A stretch of DNA of 64,000 bases. It comes from Micromonospora lutea (GTDB lineage Bacteria > Actinomycetota > Actinomycetes > Mycobacteriales > Micromonosporaceae). Positions 18,360 through 27,667 of the stretch are shown here, piece by piece. The notes under the pieces were generated by a model. It saw only the letters and a program-made list of their open reading frames with translations. It had not been told where the DNA came from and did not search any database. Numbering within the stretch: position 1 is the first letter of the stretch; each line of letters opens with the position of its first letter. A program made the translations under genes and the position numbers. The stretch is taken from NCBI RefSeq assembly GCF_016863535.1, contig NZ_BOPB01000033.1:1-64000 (forward strand), read 5' to 3'.

Positions 18360-18442
18360 CACCCCTCACGTCCTGCCGAATCGGGTACCGGCAGAGTGGC
18401 AAGAAGGGTCGGCTGAGCGGATCCGTGAAACTACGCAAGCGG

Positions 18443-21280
18443 TTACGCAGGTGGTCGGTGATCCCGGGCATCCTCGGTGAGCCGACGGGCCATCGCGGTG
18501 CGGGAGTGCACCTGAAGCTTGGCGAAGACCCGGTTCAGGTGCGACTCGACGGTCCGTGGGCTGAGATAGAGCCGCGCGGCGATCTCCTTGTTGCTGAGGC
18601 CGGTGGTGGCCAGGCCGGCGATCTCCCGTTCCCGGGCGGTGAGCACAGCAGTGCCGGCCGGTCGCTCGGAGCCGGCCGGGCCGGCGGCACGGTTGCCGGC
18701 GAGCACGGATACGGCCCACCCGGCACCACAGGCCCGGTAACCGGTCTCGGCCCGGTCGAAGGCGGCAGCGCCCGGGCCATGCCGACCAGCGACGAGGTAC
18801 GCGGCACCGGCAAGGTGACGGGACAGCGCCTCCTCCATCGGCGTACCGGCCGTCGCGAAGCTGGCCGCCGCACTCTCCGCCAGACGTGTCGCCCGGTCCG
18901 GACCCTCCATCCGGTACGCGGTGAACGCCCGGGCGAACCGGGCCAGCCCCACCTCGTACGGCAGGCCGGCCGCCGTGGCCCGTCGCTCCGCCCGCGCACC
19001 GGCCTCCGTGGCGGTGGCCCGGTCACCCCGGCCCACGGCGACGATGGCCGCGACCACATCGCGCGCCACCAGCATCGGTGGATGTGCCGAGGGCGGTGTC
19101 GACGGCTCGGTGAGCAGGTCGGCACCACGGTCCCAGTCCCCCGCGACCGCCCTGACCAGGGCCAGCTCCACCCGGTTGATCCGCCACCATGCCCGGGACC
19201 GTGGTGGTCCGACCGCCGGTTCTGCTCCGTCGCTGCTCGGGCCACCGGTAGCGAGGGAGGTGGCCGGGCCGGCGGTAGCGAGGGCCGCGACCGGGCCGGC
19301 GGTCCACAGCACCGGGCGCAGGCGGACGGCGGCCGCCATCGCACCCATCTCCGTGCTGCCCACCCGGTCGGCGGCCGTCCGCGCCTCCTCGGCGGCCAGC
19401 ACCGCCCGGGTCAGCCGACCGACGCGGGTGTGCACCAGAGACTCCATCACGAGCAGGTACGGCGAGGCGCTGCTCGGTCCGAGACCGTCCAGGATCCGTC
19501 TCGCCCGGACGAGATGTCGATCGGCGTCGGCGAAGTTGCCCAACTGGATCTCCGCCAATGCCAACGGTGAGACGATCTCGACGTACGGGCGCAGGTCCGC
19601 GTCGCTGGTGGCGTCCACGGCGGCGACGGCGGCAGCAAGCTGGTCGCGCGCGGACCCGGCGCTGCCGAGGTACAGGGTGGCGAGCGCTCGCAACGTCCGC
19701 GCCGCAGCCACGAGCACCGAACGGCGGTCGTCCAACAGCTCCAGTGCCCGCTGCGCGTGTTGCACCGCTGAGGTCGGCTCCTCCCGGAACGCGTCCACCG
19801 CCGCCAGTTCGACATGCAGCTTCGCCTCCTCGGCCGGATCGAGCCCGCCACGGCCGAGTTGCGCACCGAGCGTCGCGGCCGCTTCGGCGAAGTCGCCGAG
19901 TTGCCGGGCCACCGCCACACTGAACGTCTCAGCCCGTGTCTGGACCGGACCGCCGGTGCGGCGCAACCGCTGGAGCACCTCGCGGCTGCGGACCAACTCG
20001 CCGCTGCGGCCGAGGGCACGGGCGTACCACATCGACACCTCGGCACGCCGGTCGTCGCGCTGCCCGGTGTCCGGCATGATGCGCAGCGCGGTACCGAGCC
20101 AACGCGCCGCCTGAGCGGGGGCCTCGTGCGCGAACGCGACGCCCGCGTCGACCAGGGTCGCCACGGCGGTCTCGTCGCCGTGGCGAGCGGACCGTTCCGT
20201 GTGGTGTGCCACCAACTGCCGGGACGCCCGCCGGCCACGCAGGTAGTCGGCGGTGCGGGTGTGCGCTTCGAACCGCCAGGCCGCGCCGGTCAACGCGTAC
20301 GCCGAGGCCCGCATCAGCGGATGCCGGTAGCGCAACCGACCGCCGTCCGCATCGAGCAGCCCGAGCCGTCCGAGCTGGTCGACCGCCGCGGTGACCGCGG
20401 GCATCGGCAGGTTGGCGACGTGCCCGACGAGGTCGATGGTGCTGTGGTCGCCCACCACCGCGGCGATGTGCGCCACCCGCTGCACCGGAAGCCGCTGGGC
20501 GGTGATCTCCGCGGCGAGTCCGGCCAGCACCGACCGTCGCGATCCGGCGAGGCAGTCGACGTCGGCCGGATCGCGCCGCCGGGTCAGCGCCGCCAAGCCG
20601 TCCAGTTCGTCGTCGCCCAGCCGGGACAGCGCCTGGATGTACAACGGGTTGCCGAGACTGGCCCGCATCACCAGCTCTCGGCGGCGTCGTGGCACGCCGG
20701 CCAACAGCACGTCGAGACTGGCCTCGTCCAGCGGCGGGAGGTCGATGAGGGTGGCCGCCGCGCCGAGCCGCGCGATGGCGTTGACCAGCCTTGCCGGCGG
20801 GCAGGCCGGGCGGAATGCCACCGCGAGCAGCAGCGGCACCGGCGGCGGTTTGCCGATCAGATGCTCGGTCAGCTCCAGCGACGCCGAGTCGGCCCAGTGC
20901 ACGTCGTCGAACAGCAGCGCGACACCGGGTTCTGTCGCCTGGATGAGCATCCGCCGCACCGCCGTCGGCATCGCGGGCTGCCCCGCCTCGCCCGGCCCGC
21001 TGCCAGCCGGCTCCACCATCTCGGCGTAGAGCCCGAAGGGCACCCCCTGCTCGTACTGAGTGGCCCGGCCGAGGCGGACCAGCAGTCCGACGTCGGCGGC
21101 CCGCCGTGCCAACTCGCGGAGAATCCGCGTCTTGCCGAGGCCCGCCTCGCCGCACACCTCCACCACGACGGAACGTCCGGCGAGCACGGTGGCCACCGCT
21201 CTGTCCAGCGACTCCAGCTCCGCTGCCCGGCCCACCAGCACCGGGTCGTGCCCGAATCCCACCTCTCGGCTGGCCGTCAT
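18443..21280 (-). CDS. Large LuxR-type ATP-binding regulator (LAL family)
   Basis: 945 residues, ATG with GGGAGG upstream. N-terminal AAA/NB-ARC-type ATPase with Walker A GEAGLGKT (about residues 44-51) and Walker B VALLFDDVHWAD (about 120). A long helical, TPR-like middle contains an Ala/Gly/Thr low-complexity insert near residue 660. The C-terminus is a LuxR/GerE helix-turn-helix: LTAREREIAGLATTGLSNKE followed by RTVESHLNRVFAKL. LAL proteins are pathway activators of about this size. The adjacent genes (SGNH lipase downstream, nitroreductase upstream) are possible targets, without direct evidence. Confidence 0.92.
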   Translation of the reverse strand: MTASREVGFGHDPVLVGRAAELESLDRAVATVLAGRSVVVEVCGEAGLGKTRILRELARRAADVGLLVRLGRATQYEQGVPFGLYAEMVEPAGSGPGEAGQPAMPTAVRRMLIQATEPGVALLFDDVHWADSASLELTEHLIGKPPPVPLLLAVAFRPACPPARLVNAIARLGAAATLIDLPPLDEASLDVLLAGVPRRRRELVMRASLGNPLYIQALSRLGDDELDGLAALTRRRDPADVDCLAGSRRSVLAGLAAEITAQRLPVQRVAHIAAVVGDHSTIDLVGHVANLPMPAVTAAVDQLGRLGLLDADGGRLRYRHPLMRASAYALTGAAWRFEAHTRTADYLRGRRASRQLVAHHTERSARHGDETAVATLVDAGVAFAHEAPAQAARWLGTALRIMPDTGQRDDRRAEVSMWYARALGRSGELVRSREVLQRLRRTGGPVQTRAETFSVAVARQLGDFAEAAATLGAQLGRGGLDPAEEAKLHVELAAVDAFREEPTSAVQHAQRALELLDDRRSVLVAAARTLRALATLYLGSAGSARDQLAAAVAAVDATSDADLRPYVEIVSPLALAEIQLGNFADADRHLVRARRILDGLGPSSASPYLLVMESLVHTRVGRLTRAVLAAEEARTAADRVGSTEMGAMAAAVRLRPVLWTAGPVAALATAGPATSLATGGPSSDGAEPAVGPPRSRAWWRINRVELALVRAVAGDWDRGADLLTEPSTPPSAHPPMLVARDVVAAIVAVGRGDRATATEAGARAERRATAAGLPYEVGLARFARAFTAYRMEGPDRATRLAESAAASFATAGTPMEEALSRHLAGAAYLVAGRHGPGAAAFDRAETGYRACGAGWAVSVLAGNRAAGPAGSERPAGTAVLTAREREIAGLATTGLSNKEIAARLYLSPRTVESHLNRVFAKLQVHSRTAMARRLTEDARDHRPPA

Positions 21281-21462
21281 CTCGCCTCCCCACGGGGAGT
21301 GTCACAGCGACAGCCATCGGTGGCCATCAACTATTGGCCTGATCGTTGTCGGCATCGTCGGCGTCGCGACCGGCGGTCACCGGGCCACACGATGTCGACC
21401 TCGATCCGCGGCACCTCGGCGGATCGGGCCGACGCCCGAGAGGCCGCCTCGTGCGGGTCGCG

Positions 21463-22101
21463 TCAGGTGGTGCCCCACTGGCCACGGTGGACGACCGCAC
21501 CGACGTCACGGCGGCGCGCGGCGACGGCGGGGTTCTGCGGTGCCAGGTCGTCGGCTCGGTAACCGACACAGATCCCGCCGATGGGTGCGTACTCGTCGGG
21601 GATACCGAACTCGGCCTTGAAGGCCGCCGTGTGGGCGGGCACGTCGACCTCGGGTCGAAAGTCCTCACCGGTTGCCGGCATGATGCCGAAGAAGCAGGCG
21701 TCCAGGCCCTCGTCAACGGCTGTGAGCAGCATCATCAGCGCCGCCATGCCGGTATCGACATACCAGTAGGGTGCCGGCCAACGGGCCTCTGACCGATCGG
21801 TCCAGCCCTTGTCGGCCTCGGCGTACCGGGCGAGGTAGGCCGCCTTGTGCGCGAGTGGTACGACCACGAGCGGAGCGTTCTGCATCGTGGGCGTCTGCGC
21901 CACGCGGGTCGGCACGAACGGCCAGAACCTGGCGCGGTCGGCCGGTTCGGTGAGGGCGAGGAAGGCCCAGCCCTGGGAGAAGCCGGCCGACGGCGCCCGT
22001 AGCGCGCTGGCCAGGATCGTCTCGATGACCTCCGGGCTGAGCGGCCGGTCGGCGTAGTGCCGCACCATTCGACGGCGACGGATAACCTCTGCGAACTGCA
22101 T
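21463..22101 (-). CDS. Nitroreductase-family FMN oxidoreductase
   Basis: 212 residues from ATG 22101 (AGGATCC upstream); an ATG 11 codons earlier is possible. Typical features: N-terminal RRRRMVRHYADRPL for FMN phosphate contact, ASALRAPSAGFSQGW, and a C-terminal PIGGICVGY segment. The family uses NAD(P)H to reduce nitro groups, quinones or flavins as a homodimer. It stands alone between the LAL regulator and the PaaX regulator, all on the minus strand. Confidence 0.85.
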   Translation of the reverse strand: MQFAEVIRRRRMVRHYADRPLSPEVIETILASALRAPSAGFSQGWAFLALTEPADRARFWPFVPTRVAQTPTMQNAPLVVVPLAHKAAYLARYAEADKGWTDRSEARWPAPYWYVDTGMAALMMLLTAVDEGLDACFFGIMPATGEDFRPEVDVPAHTAAFKAEFGIPDEYAPIGGICVGYRADDLAPQNPAVAARRRDVGAVVHRGQWGTT

Positions 22102-22206
22102 GCAGGGATCCTGCCACCGTGGCCGACCCGCCACCAGCCACAGCCACAGCCACAGCCAGGAGTTCCGCGTCGAGGTGGCGGAACGTCGCGAGCGGCATCA
22201 GCTCGC

Positions 22207-23274
22207 CTACCCGGCCCGGCTGTCGATCGGCGTCCGGCGGGGCTCGCGCTGATCATCCGAGCCCTCCGGACTAGTCCACTCGGCGGGTGGCACGGTCTCC
22301 GCCGGGTCCACGCTGCCGTCACCGCGAACGCCGGCGATCAGGTCGGTGGTGGTGTGGGCGCGGATGTCCAGCGGCGTGCTGTCGGCGAACCGCCTGACGA
22401 CCGCTCGGACGTGCTGCTCGGCGGGTTGCGCGAGACCGTCGTACACGGCCGCGAACAGTTCCCGGGCCGGCTGCCGGAGCCAGCCGGCCGGCAGCAGTTC
22501 CACCGGCAGTTGCGGGTCGAGGGTGGGAAAGCGACGGAAGGTGTCCATCACCTCGGTACGCGCTCGGACCGCGGCGGCACCGTCGACCTGACCGGACCTG
22601 ACCATGGGCAGCAGTGGCGTCCAGCTCTCCAGGAACTCCTCGTAGTGCCGGGTGATGGCGTCGATGTCCCAGGCCTCGATGGGGGCCCGGTCGCTGGTCG
22701 AAGCCAGCGGGTGCTGACGGCCACGGAAAACCGTGACGGTGCCGAGAGTCAGCTGTTCGAGGTGCGCCCGCGCCGGCGGCGTCAGTTCGTACGGCGAGAT
22801 CCACAGGCCGTCGTACAGCGGCGCGTAGCCGAGCCAGCGGAGTTGGCTGCGCAGGGCCCGGCGCTGCGCGCTGTGATCCTGGGGCAGCGAGAAGGCCACC
22901 ATCGTCCAGCAGCCGTCCCACGGTGCCGCCGCGGTGGCGGAGGTCAGGATCCAGTTGCCGCCGGTGGAGAGGTTGGCTGCGGCGGCGCGGCTGAGCCGGT
23001 AGGAGCTACGGCGTCCATGCCGGCTGCCTTCCAGCACACCACGCCGGGCCAGCCGGCTGATCGCGGTACGGGCACCCGCGGTCGTGACTCCGGACTCGGT
23101 GAGCAGCGCGACGATGGCGGCGGAGGGAAGCGCGGCGCGGGTCCGCAGCGTGTAGTCGGCCATCAGCGTCATGGCGAAACCCTGGGGCGAGTTGCCCACC
23201 TGTCGCCGCGGCATCCGGAGCGAGTCGCTCCCGTCGTCGGAATAGATCTCCTCGATATGGAACGGGCTAGTCAC
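22207..23274 (-). CDS. PaaX-family transcriptional regulator
   Basis: 355 residues from a GTG at 23274 with GGAG seven bases upstream. N-terminal winged helix with TTAGARTAISRLARRGVLEG, then the PaaX central domain with WTMVAFSLPQDHSAQRRALRSQLRWLG and a C-terminal domain around WDIDAITRHYEEFLESW. Known PaaX proteins repress phenylacetate degradation in response to phenylacetyl-CoA, but actinomycetes have many paralogues; no paa genes are nearby. Divergent from the CE1 esterase gene. Confidence 0.88.
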   Translation of the reverse strand: MTSPFHIEEIYSDDGSDSLRMPRRQVGNSPQGFAMTLMADYTLRTRAALPSAAIVALLTESGVTTAGARTAISRLARRGVLEGSRHGRRSSYRLSRAAAANLSTGGNWILTSATAAAPWDGCWTMVAFSLPQDHSAQRRALRSQLRWLGYAPLYDGLWISPYELTPPARAHLEQLTLGTVTVFRGRQHPLASTSDRAPIEAWDIDAITRHYEEFLESWTPLLPMVRSGQVDGAAAVRARTEVMDTFRRFPTLDPQLPVELLPAGWLRQPARELFAAVYDGLAQPAEQHVRAVVRRFADSTPLDIRAHTTTDLIAGVRGDGSVDPAETVPPAEWTSPEGSDDQREPRRTPIDSRAG

Positions 23275-23383
23275 GGGCGCTCCGGACTCGACTCGGGGAC
23301 GGGATATCGACTGTAGATGGACGCCGATGCGCCGGTTCCTCGGCCAGGCCGGACGAAGGTCGGAGTTGATCGAGGTGCGTCGA

Positions 23384-23412
23384 TTGACACTTCCTGGGCC
23401 TAGGAGAACAAT
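23384..23412 (+). promoter_or_regulatory. Candidate promoter of the esterase gene
   Basis: TTGACA (23384-23389), 17-bp spacer, AACAAT (23407-23412) in a relatively AT-rich patch of the 286-bp region between the divergent PaaX and esterase genes. It would give a leader of about 140 bases. Confidence 0.4.
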
Positions 23413-23560
23413 ATCTGCTACACGACGCCACACGGAGCCGGGCAGGGCAAGCCAGACGTGCTGGACAAGCCGTGTTCACCGCGCGGGGAGTTGGGCGAAC
23501 CCGCGAGCACAACACACCGACCGATCCCAGCCTGCACAGAGGTGTTCGAAGGAGTCGTCC

Positions 23561-24925
23561 GTGAAAATCAAGAGGAAATTGATGCTCGGCTTGGCCATGT
23601 CACTGGTCGCAGCCGGTCTGGTGCTTCCCGGGTTCAGTCCCGCGTACGCGGCCTCGCTGACCGAGGTGACCAGCTTCGGCGACAACCCCGGCCGGATGCG
23701 CATGCACATCTACGTGCCGGACAACCGCCCGGCCAGGCCGGCGACGGTGGTGGCCATGCACGGCTGCGGCGGCTCAGGCCCCGGCTTCTACTCCGGAAGC
23801 GAGTTCGCCAGCCTGGCCGATCGCCACGGCTACATCGTGATCTATCCGTCCGCGACCCAGCAGGCCGGTTTCGGCAACTGCTTCGATGTCTGGTCGGACG
23901 CCGCCAAGCGCCGCGGTGGCGGCAGCGACCCGGTCTCGATCATGTCGATGGTCCGATACGCGCAACAGCAGTACAACGCCGACCCCGACCGGGTCTACGC
24001 GACGGGCAGTTCGTCCGGCGGCATGATGACCAACCACATGCTGGCCCTCTACCCGGACGTCTTCAAGGCCGGTGCCGCGTTCATGGGGGTGCCGTACAAC
24101 TGCTTCGCCAACGCGGCGGACTACGCACCCGGCAACAGCCAGTGCACCGGCGGCAACATGAACCGGACCCCGCAGCAGTGGGGTGACGCGGTGCGCCAGG
24201 CCTACCCCGGCTACTCCGGCCCGCGTCCTCGGGTACAGCTGTGGCACGGCACCAACGACACGCTCGTGCCGTTCTCACTGTTGCAGGAAGCCGTCGAGCA
24301 GTGGACCAACGTGTTCGGGCTCAGCCAGACGCCCACCTCCACGGACACGCCGCAGTCCAACTGGAACCGCCGCAGGTTCGCCGACACCAGCGGCACGGTT
24401 CAGGTCGAGGCGTACAGCATCCAGGGCGCCGGGCACAGCCTGCCCTCCAGCGGCATGGCCGCGTCCGCCATCCAGTTCTTCGGCCTGACCAACCCGAACC
24501 CGACGACTCCGCCGCCGAACCCGACCACGCCGCCGCCGAACCCGACCACGCCGCCGCCGAACCCGACGACCCCGCCGCCGAACCCGACCACGCCGCCGCC
24601 GAACTCCGGCGCCTGCCGGGTGAGCGTCGACATCAACGCCTGGAACAACGGCCTCACCGAGAACATCACCATCACCAACACCGGCACCAGCACGATCAAC
24701 AACTGGTCACTGGTGTTCACCCTGCCAAGCGGCCAGACCATCACCGGCGGCTGGAACGCCTCCTACTCCCCCTCCTCCGGACAGGTCACCGCCAGAAACC
24801 TCTCCTACAACGCCAGCATCCCCACCAACGGATCACTGACCATCGGCTTCCAAGCCACCCACACCGGCAACACCGCCAAGCCCACCTCATTCACCCTCAA
24901 CGGCGCGACCTGCACGGTCGCCTGA
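23561..24925 (+). CDS. Secreted CE1/PHB-depolymerase-type esterase with CBM2
   Basis: 454 residues from a GTG at 23561 with GAAGGAG upstream. Signal peptide with cleavage after AYA (about residue 30). Residues 31-310 form an alpha/beta hydrolase of the acetylxylan-esterase/PHB-depolymerase family: HGCGGSGPGFYSGSEFASLA, nucleophile in YATGSSSGGMMTNHM (about residue 150), ELWHG-like LWHGTND and AGHSLP for the Asp and His. A PTTPPPN linker of five 21-bp DNA repeats leads to a C-terminal CBM2 cellulose/xylan-binding module (about 352-454) with its paired Cys and Trp. Most probably an extracellular acetyl- or feruloyl-xylan esterase. Confidence 0.9.
   Translation: MKIKRKLMLGLAMSLVAAGLVLPGFSPAYAASLTEVTSFGDNPGRMRMHIYVPDNRPARPATVVAMHGCGGSGPGFYSGSEFASLADRHGYIVIYPSATQQAGFGNCFDVWSDAAKRRGGGSDPVSIMSMVRYAQQQYNADPDRVYATGSSSGGMMTNHMLALYPDVFKAGAAFMGVPYNCFANAADYAPGNSQCTGGNMNRTPQQWGDAVRQAYPGYSGPRPRVQLWHGTNDTLVPFSLLQEAVEQWTNVFGLSQTPTSTDTPQSNWNRRRFADTSGTVQVEAYSIQGAGHSLPSSGMAASAIQFFGLTNPNPTTPPPNPTTPPPNPTTPPPNPTTPPPNPTTPPPNSGACRVSVDINAWNNGLTENITITNTGTSTINNWSLVFTLPSGQTITGGWNASYSPSSGQVTARNLSYNASIPTNGSLTIGFQATHTGNTAKPTSFTLNGATCTVA
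24497..24601 (+). repeat. Five 21-bp tandem repeats encoding a Pro-Thr linker
   Basis: Five units of the form AACCCGACSACBCCGCCGCCG encode NPTTPPP between catalytic and CBM2 domains. Units differ only at third codon positions. Copy number of such repeats often changes between strains. Confidence 0.9.
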
Positions 24926-24927
24926 CA

Positions 24928-24983
24928 CCATCGGCGCTCCAGGGAGGCACGCGAACGTGTCTCCCTGGAGCACCTGCCGATGG
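24928..24983. terminator. Large bipartite hairpin, bidirectional terminator
   Basis: Inner stem of 15 bp (24937-24951 with 24956-24970, one G-T pair) closed by the tetraloop CGAA, plus a perfect outer 8-bp stem CCATCGGC (24928-24935) with GCCGATGG (24976-24983). It begins 3 bases after the esterase stop and faces the stop of the TetR gene at 25026, so it can serve both. Confidence 0.85.
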
Positions 24984-25025
24984 CCGCACCGTTCTGCGCT
25001 CGCCGCCAGACCCGGCCCGGCGCAG

Positions 25026-25712
25026 CTACGGCTTGGCCTGCACGCCCTGACCGAGCAGCCCGTCGACGAAGGCGCGGAGGCCGTCGACATAGGTGTCCCG
25101 CGGGGCCAGCACCGCCCAACGGTCACCGAGCGCCGCGAGGTGCGGCAGTTTCTCGGCGTCGATGTTGCCGAAGAACGCGCCACGGTGGGTCGCCGCCTCG
25201 TCGCCGCCCCGGCGGGCGGTGTGTGAGCGGACGAGAATCTCCCCGACCGTGTAGTACCAGATGCTGCGGAAGACGTAGACCGCGTGGTCGGGGGTGCAGC
25301 CGTAGTCGATGGCGCCGGCCACGATCGCCTCGACCAGCCCCAGGGGTGAGGCGCCGAGCCGGGCGATGAACCCGTCGGTGGTGAGGACCTCGGCGGCCCA
25401 CGGCCACGCCGCGAGCGCGTCGTGGATCGTGGCGGCAGCGGCGATGACGCGTTCCTGCGGATCCTCGGGCAACCCGGAGTGGGAGACCTGCTCCCCGTAC
25501 TCGTTGATCAGCAGGAACAGCAGGTCTTCCTTGTCCTGTACGTGGTGGTACAGGGTCGTCGCCCCCACGCCGATCTCGGCGGCCAGCTTGCGGATGGTCA
25601 GCCTCTCCCACCCGTTTCGATCGATGAGACCACGTGCGGCGGCCAGGATCTGGGCACGGGACGTCGTCGGTGGTCTGCCTGCTTTGAGTCGCGGCGCATT
25701 GGCTTGGGGCAC
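25026..25712 (-). CDS. TetR-family transcriptional repressor
   Basis: 228 residues, ATG start. N-terminal HTH with SRAQILAAARGLIDRNGWERL and IGVGATTLYHHVQDKEDLL; the C-terminal part has the TetR_C-like helical ligand domain with LTTDGFIARLGASPLGLVEAI. Divergent from an MFS exporter gene, with a GAACGCGTTC palindrome between them: the standard arrangement of a drug-responsive repressor and its pump. Confidence 0.92.
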   Translation of the reverse strand: MPQANAPRLKAGRPPTTSRAQILAAARGLIDRNGWERLTIRKLAAEIGVGATTLYHHVQDKEDLLFLLINEYGEQVSHSGLPEDPQERVIAAAATIHDALAAWPWAAEVLTTDGFIARLGASPLGLVEAIVAGAIDYGCTPDHAVYVFRSIWYYTVGEILVRSHTARRGGDEAATHRGAFFGNIDAEKLPHLAALGDRWAVLAPRDTYVDGLRAFVDGLLGQGVQAKP

Positions 25713-25793
25713 CGCCCCATCATGCCCCCTCCGCCAACCGGGTTGCTTCGAGGTGACTCGCTGGACAGCGGCTCAGCACCGGTGTTAATTTCA

Positions 25794-25803
25794 GAACGCG
25801 TTC
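25794..25803. promoter_or_regulatory. Probable TetR operator
   Basis: The perfect palindrome GAACGCGTTC lies between the TetR gene (start 25712) and the MFS gene (start 25851), flanked by AT-rich arms (TTTC and GAAAA) that extend the symmetry imperfectly to about 20 bp. Confidence 0.6.
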
Positions 25804-25850
25804 GAAAAGTCGGGCGTCACCAGTCACAACGACAGAGGACCGGGTTTGCG

Positions 25851-27329
25851 GTGACCAACAAGGCATTACTCAACGAACAATCAACAATCGACCGGGGTGG
25901 CAGACCAGGGCTCACCCTCGCCGCAGTAGCAGTCGTGCAGTTCATGGTTTCGCTGGATCTGTCGGTCGTGAACCTCGGCCTTCCGGAGATCGCCGAGAGC
26001 CTCGGCTTCAGCGAACTGGGCCTGACCTGGGTGATCCACGCGTACGCCCTGGCCTTCGGCGGCCTCCTCCTGCTCGGCGGCAAGATCGCCGACCGGTACG
26101 GCCACAAGCGGATCCTGCTCATCGGGCTTGTCGTCTTCGGTCTCGCCTCCCTCGCGGGCGGCTTCGCCGACGCACCCGGTTACCTGGTGGCCGCCCGCGT
26201 CGCGCAGGGCGTCGGCGCCGCCATGCTGGCTCCCGCCGCGCTGGCGCTGCTGACCGCGACCTTCCCCAGCGGCAAGCCCCGAGTCAAGGCGTTCGGCGTG
26301 TGGGCCGCGATGAACGCCGCAGGCGGTGCGCTCGGCGTCCTGATCGGCGGTGTGCTCACCGAGTACGCCGGCTGGGAGTGGGTGATGTGGGTCAGCGCCC
26401 CGATGGCCGCCGTGGCCGCGGTGCTGACCTGGCGTGGCATCGCCAGGGACGTGCCGGTCAGGCCCGATGGCCGCCCGGACGTACTGGGTGCCCTCCTGGC
26501 CACCGGCGGCATGACGCTCCTGGTGCTCGGTATCGTCCGCACCGACCGGCACGCGTGGACCTCGATGGTCACCCTCAGCACCCTGGGGGCGGCGATCGTG
26601 CTGCTCGTCGCGTTCGTCTACGTCGAGCGGACCACCACCCGCGACCCCCTGGTCCGGGTGGGTCTGCTGGCCAACCGCTCGGTCGCGGGGGCCAACACCT
26701 ACAACCTCATCTTCGGCGCCACCATGGCCTCGGCCTTCTACTTCGTCTCGCTCTACCTCCAGCGGGTGCTCGGCACCAGTCCGGCGGAGACCGGGTTGAA
26801 GTTCCTGCCGCTGGCGATCGGCGTGGTCGTCGGCTCCGTCATCGCCATCAAGCTGGGCTACAAGGTCCCCGCCCGGACGCTCATGATCACCGGAGCGTTG
26901 GTGAGCGCGGTCGGATTCGCCGGGTTCGGCCTGATCAGCGCGGACGGTTCGTTCCTCGCCGACGTCCTCGTCCCGTCGGTGATCGCCAGCGTCGGCTTCG
27001 GGCTCTGTCTCGGGCCGATGGTCTCCACCGCCACCCACGGCGTCGCGCAGCACGAGACCGGCACGGCATCCAGCCTGTTGAACAGTTCAAGGCAGATCGG
27101 TGCCGCGCTCGGGCTCGCCGCGCTCAGCACCGCCGCCTTCGAGTACTCCGGCAAGGAGGGCACGCCCAGCGCACTCAGCGACGGGTACGCCTTCGCCCTG
27201 ACGCTCGGTGCCGGGCTCTGGGTCGTCGCCGCCATCATCGCGCTCGTCGTGCTACCCAAGGTCGGCCCGGCGACACAGGCCGCGCAGGACGACCGCGATC
27301 TGATCGACGTACCAGAGAAGGCCGTCTGA
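25851..27329 (+). CDS. MFS multidrug exporter, DHA2 type
   Basis: 492 residues from a GTG at 25851. About 14 hydrophobic helices. Motif A GGKIADRYGHKRIL follows helix 2, and motif C-like GGALGVLIGGVL lies in helix 5, the signature of proton-driven drug exporters. The first helix carries the usual FMVSLDLSVVNLGLPEI. Control by the divergent TetR repressor is expected. It ends 150 bp before a strong hairpin at 27481-27533. Export of an antibiotic or of a product made nearby is possible but not shown. Confidence 0.92.
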   Translation: MTNKALLNEQSTIDRGGRPGLTLAAVAVVQFMVSLDLSVVNLGLPEIAESLGFSELGLTWVIHAYALAFGGLLLLGGKIADRYGHKRILLIGLVVFGLASLAGGFADAPGYLVAARVAQGVGAAMLAPAALALLTATFPSGKPRVKAFGVWAAMNAAGGALGVLIGGVLTEYAGWEWVMWVSAPMAAVAAVLTWRGIARDVPVRPDGRPDVLGALLATGGMTLLVLGIVRTDRHAWTSMVTLSTLGAAIVLLVAFVYVERTTTRDPLVRVGLLANRSVAGANTYNLIFGATMASAFYFVSLYLQRVLGTSPAETGLKFLPLAIGVVVGSVIAIKLGYKVPARTLMITGALVSAVGFAGFGLISADGSFLADVLVPSVIASVGFGLCLGPMVSTATHGVAQHETGTASSLLNSSRQIGAALGLAALSTAAFEYSGKEGTPSALSDGYAFALTLGAGLWVVAAIIALVVLPKVGPATQAAQDDRDLIDVPEKAV

Positions 27330-27480
27330 CCAGCGGTCGGTGACGAGCAGCAACCGCACATCGCGATGTCGGCCGACACGCCGCGACGAGGGTCCGGCCA
27401 CCGCCTTCGGCGGATCCTCCGTCAGTGAGACACGCGGCACTGCGTCGGCGGCCGGTACGTCATGAGCGGCTCACTCGGTG

Positions 27481-27533
27481 CCGGCCAGGGTCGACGCGCG
27501 ACGGAACACCTGTCGTGCGTCGACCCTGGCCGG
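27481..27533 (+). terminator. 24-bp-stem hairpin after the MFS gene
   Basis: Arms 27481-27504 and 27510-27533 pair over 24 positions with only two wobble pairs and a 5-base AACAC loop. It lies in the 337-bp gap between the MFS stop and the next TetR gene, which holds nothing else I recognise besides the promoter side of that gene. Confidence 0.85.
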
Positions 27534-27667
27534 GCAACACACCGTCGCCGGACTCGCGTGCCCGCACACGGTCGTCCCACCGGCCCCGGAAGTCCGGCCC
27601 GGGCCCGGCCCCGCGACCCGGCGGCCGCCCCTGCAACGTGGAGCGTGCCGCATCCGAAGGATGGAAG

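Noticed and set aside
18921..21562. Plus-strand frames of about 400 and 580 codons
   Set aside because: Antisense to the LAL regulator, whose Walker and HTH motifs are clear.
22130..22160. Short CACAGC tandem repeats
   Set aside because: Only about four copies of 6 bp in an intergenic stretch; no evident role.
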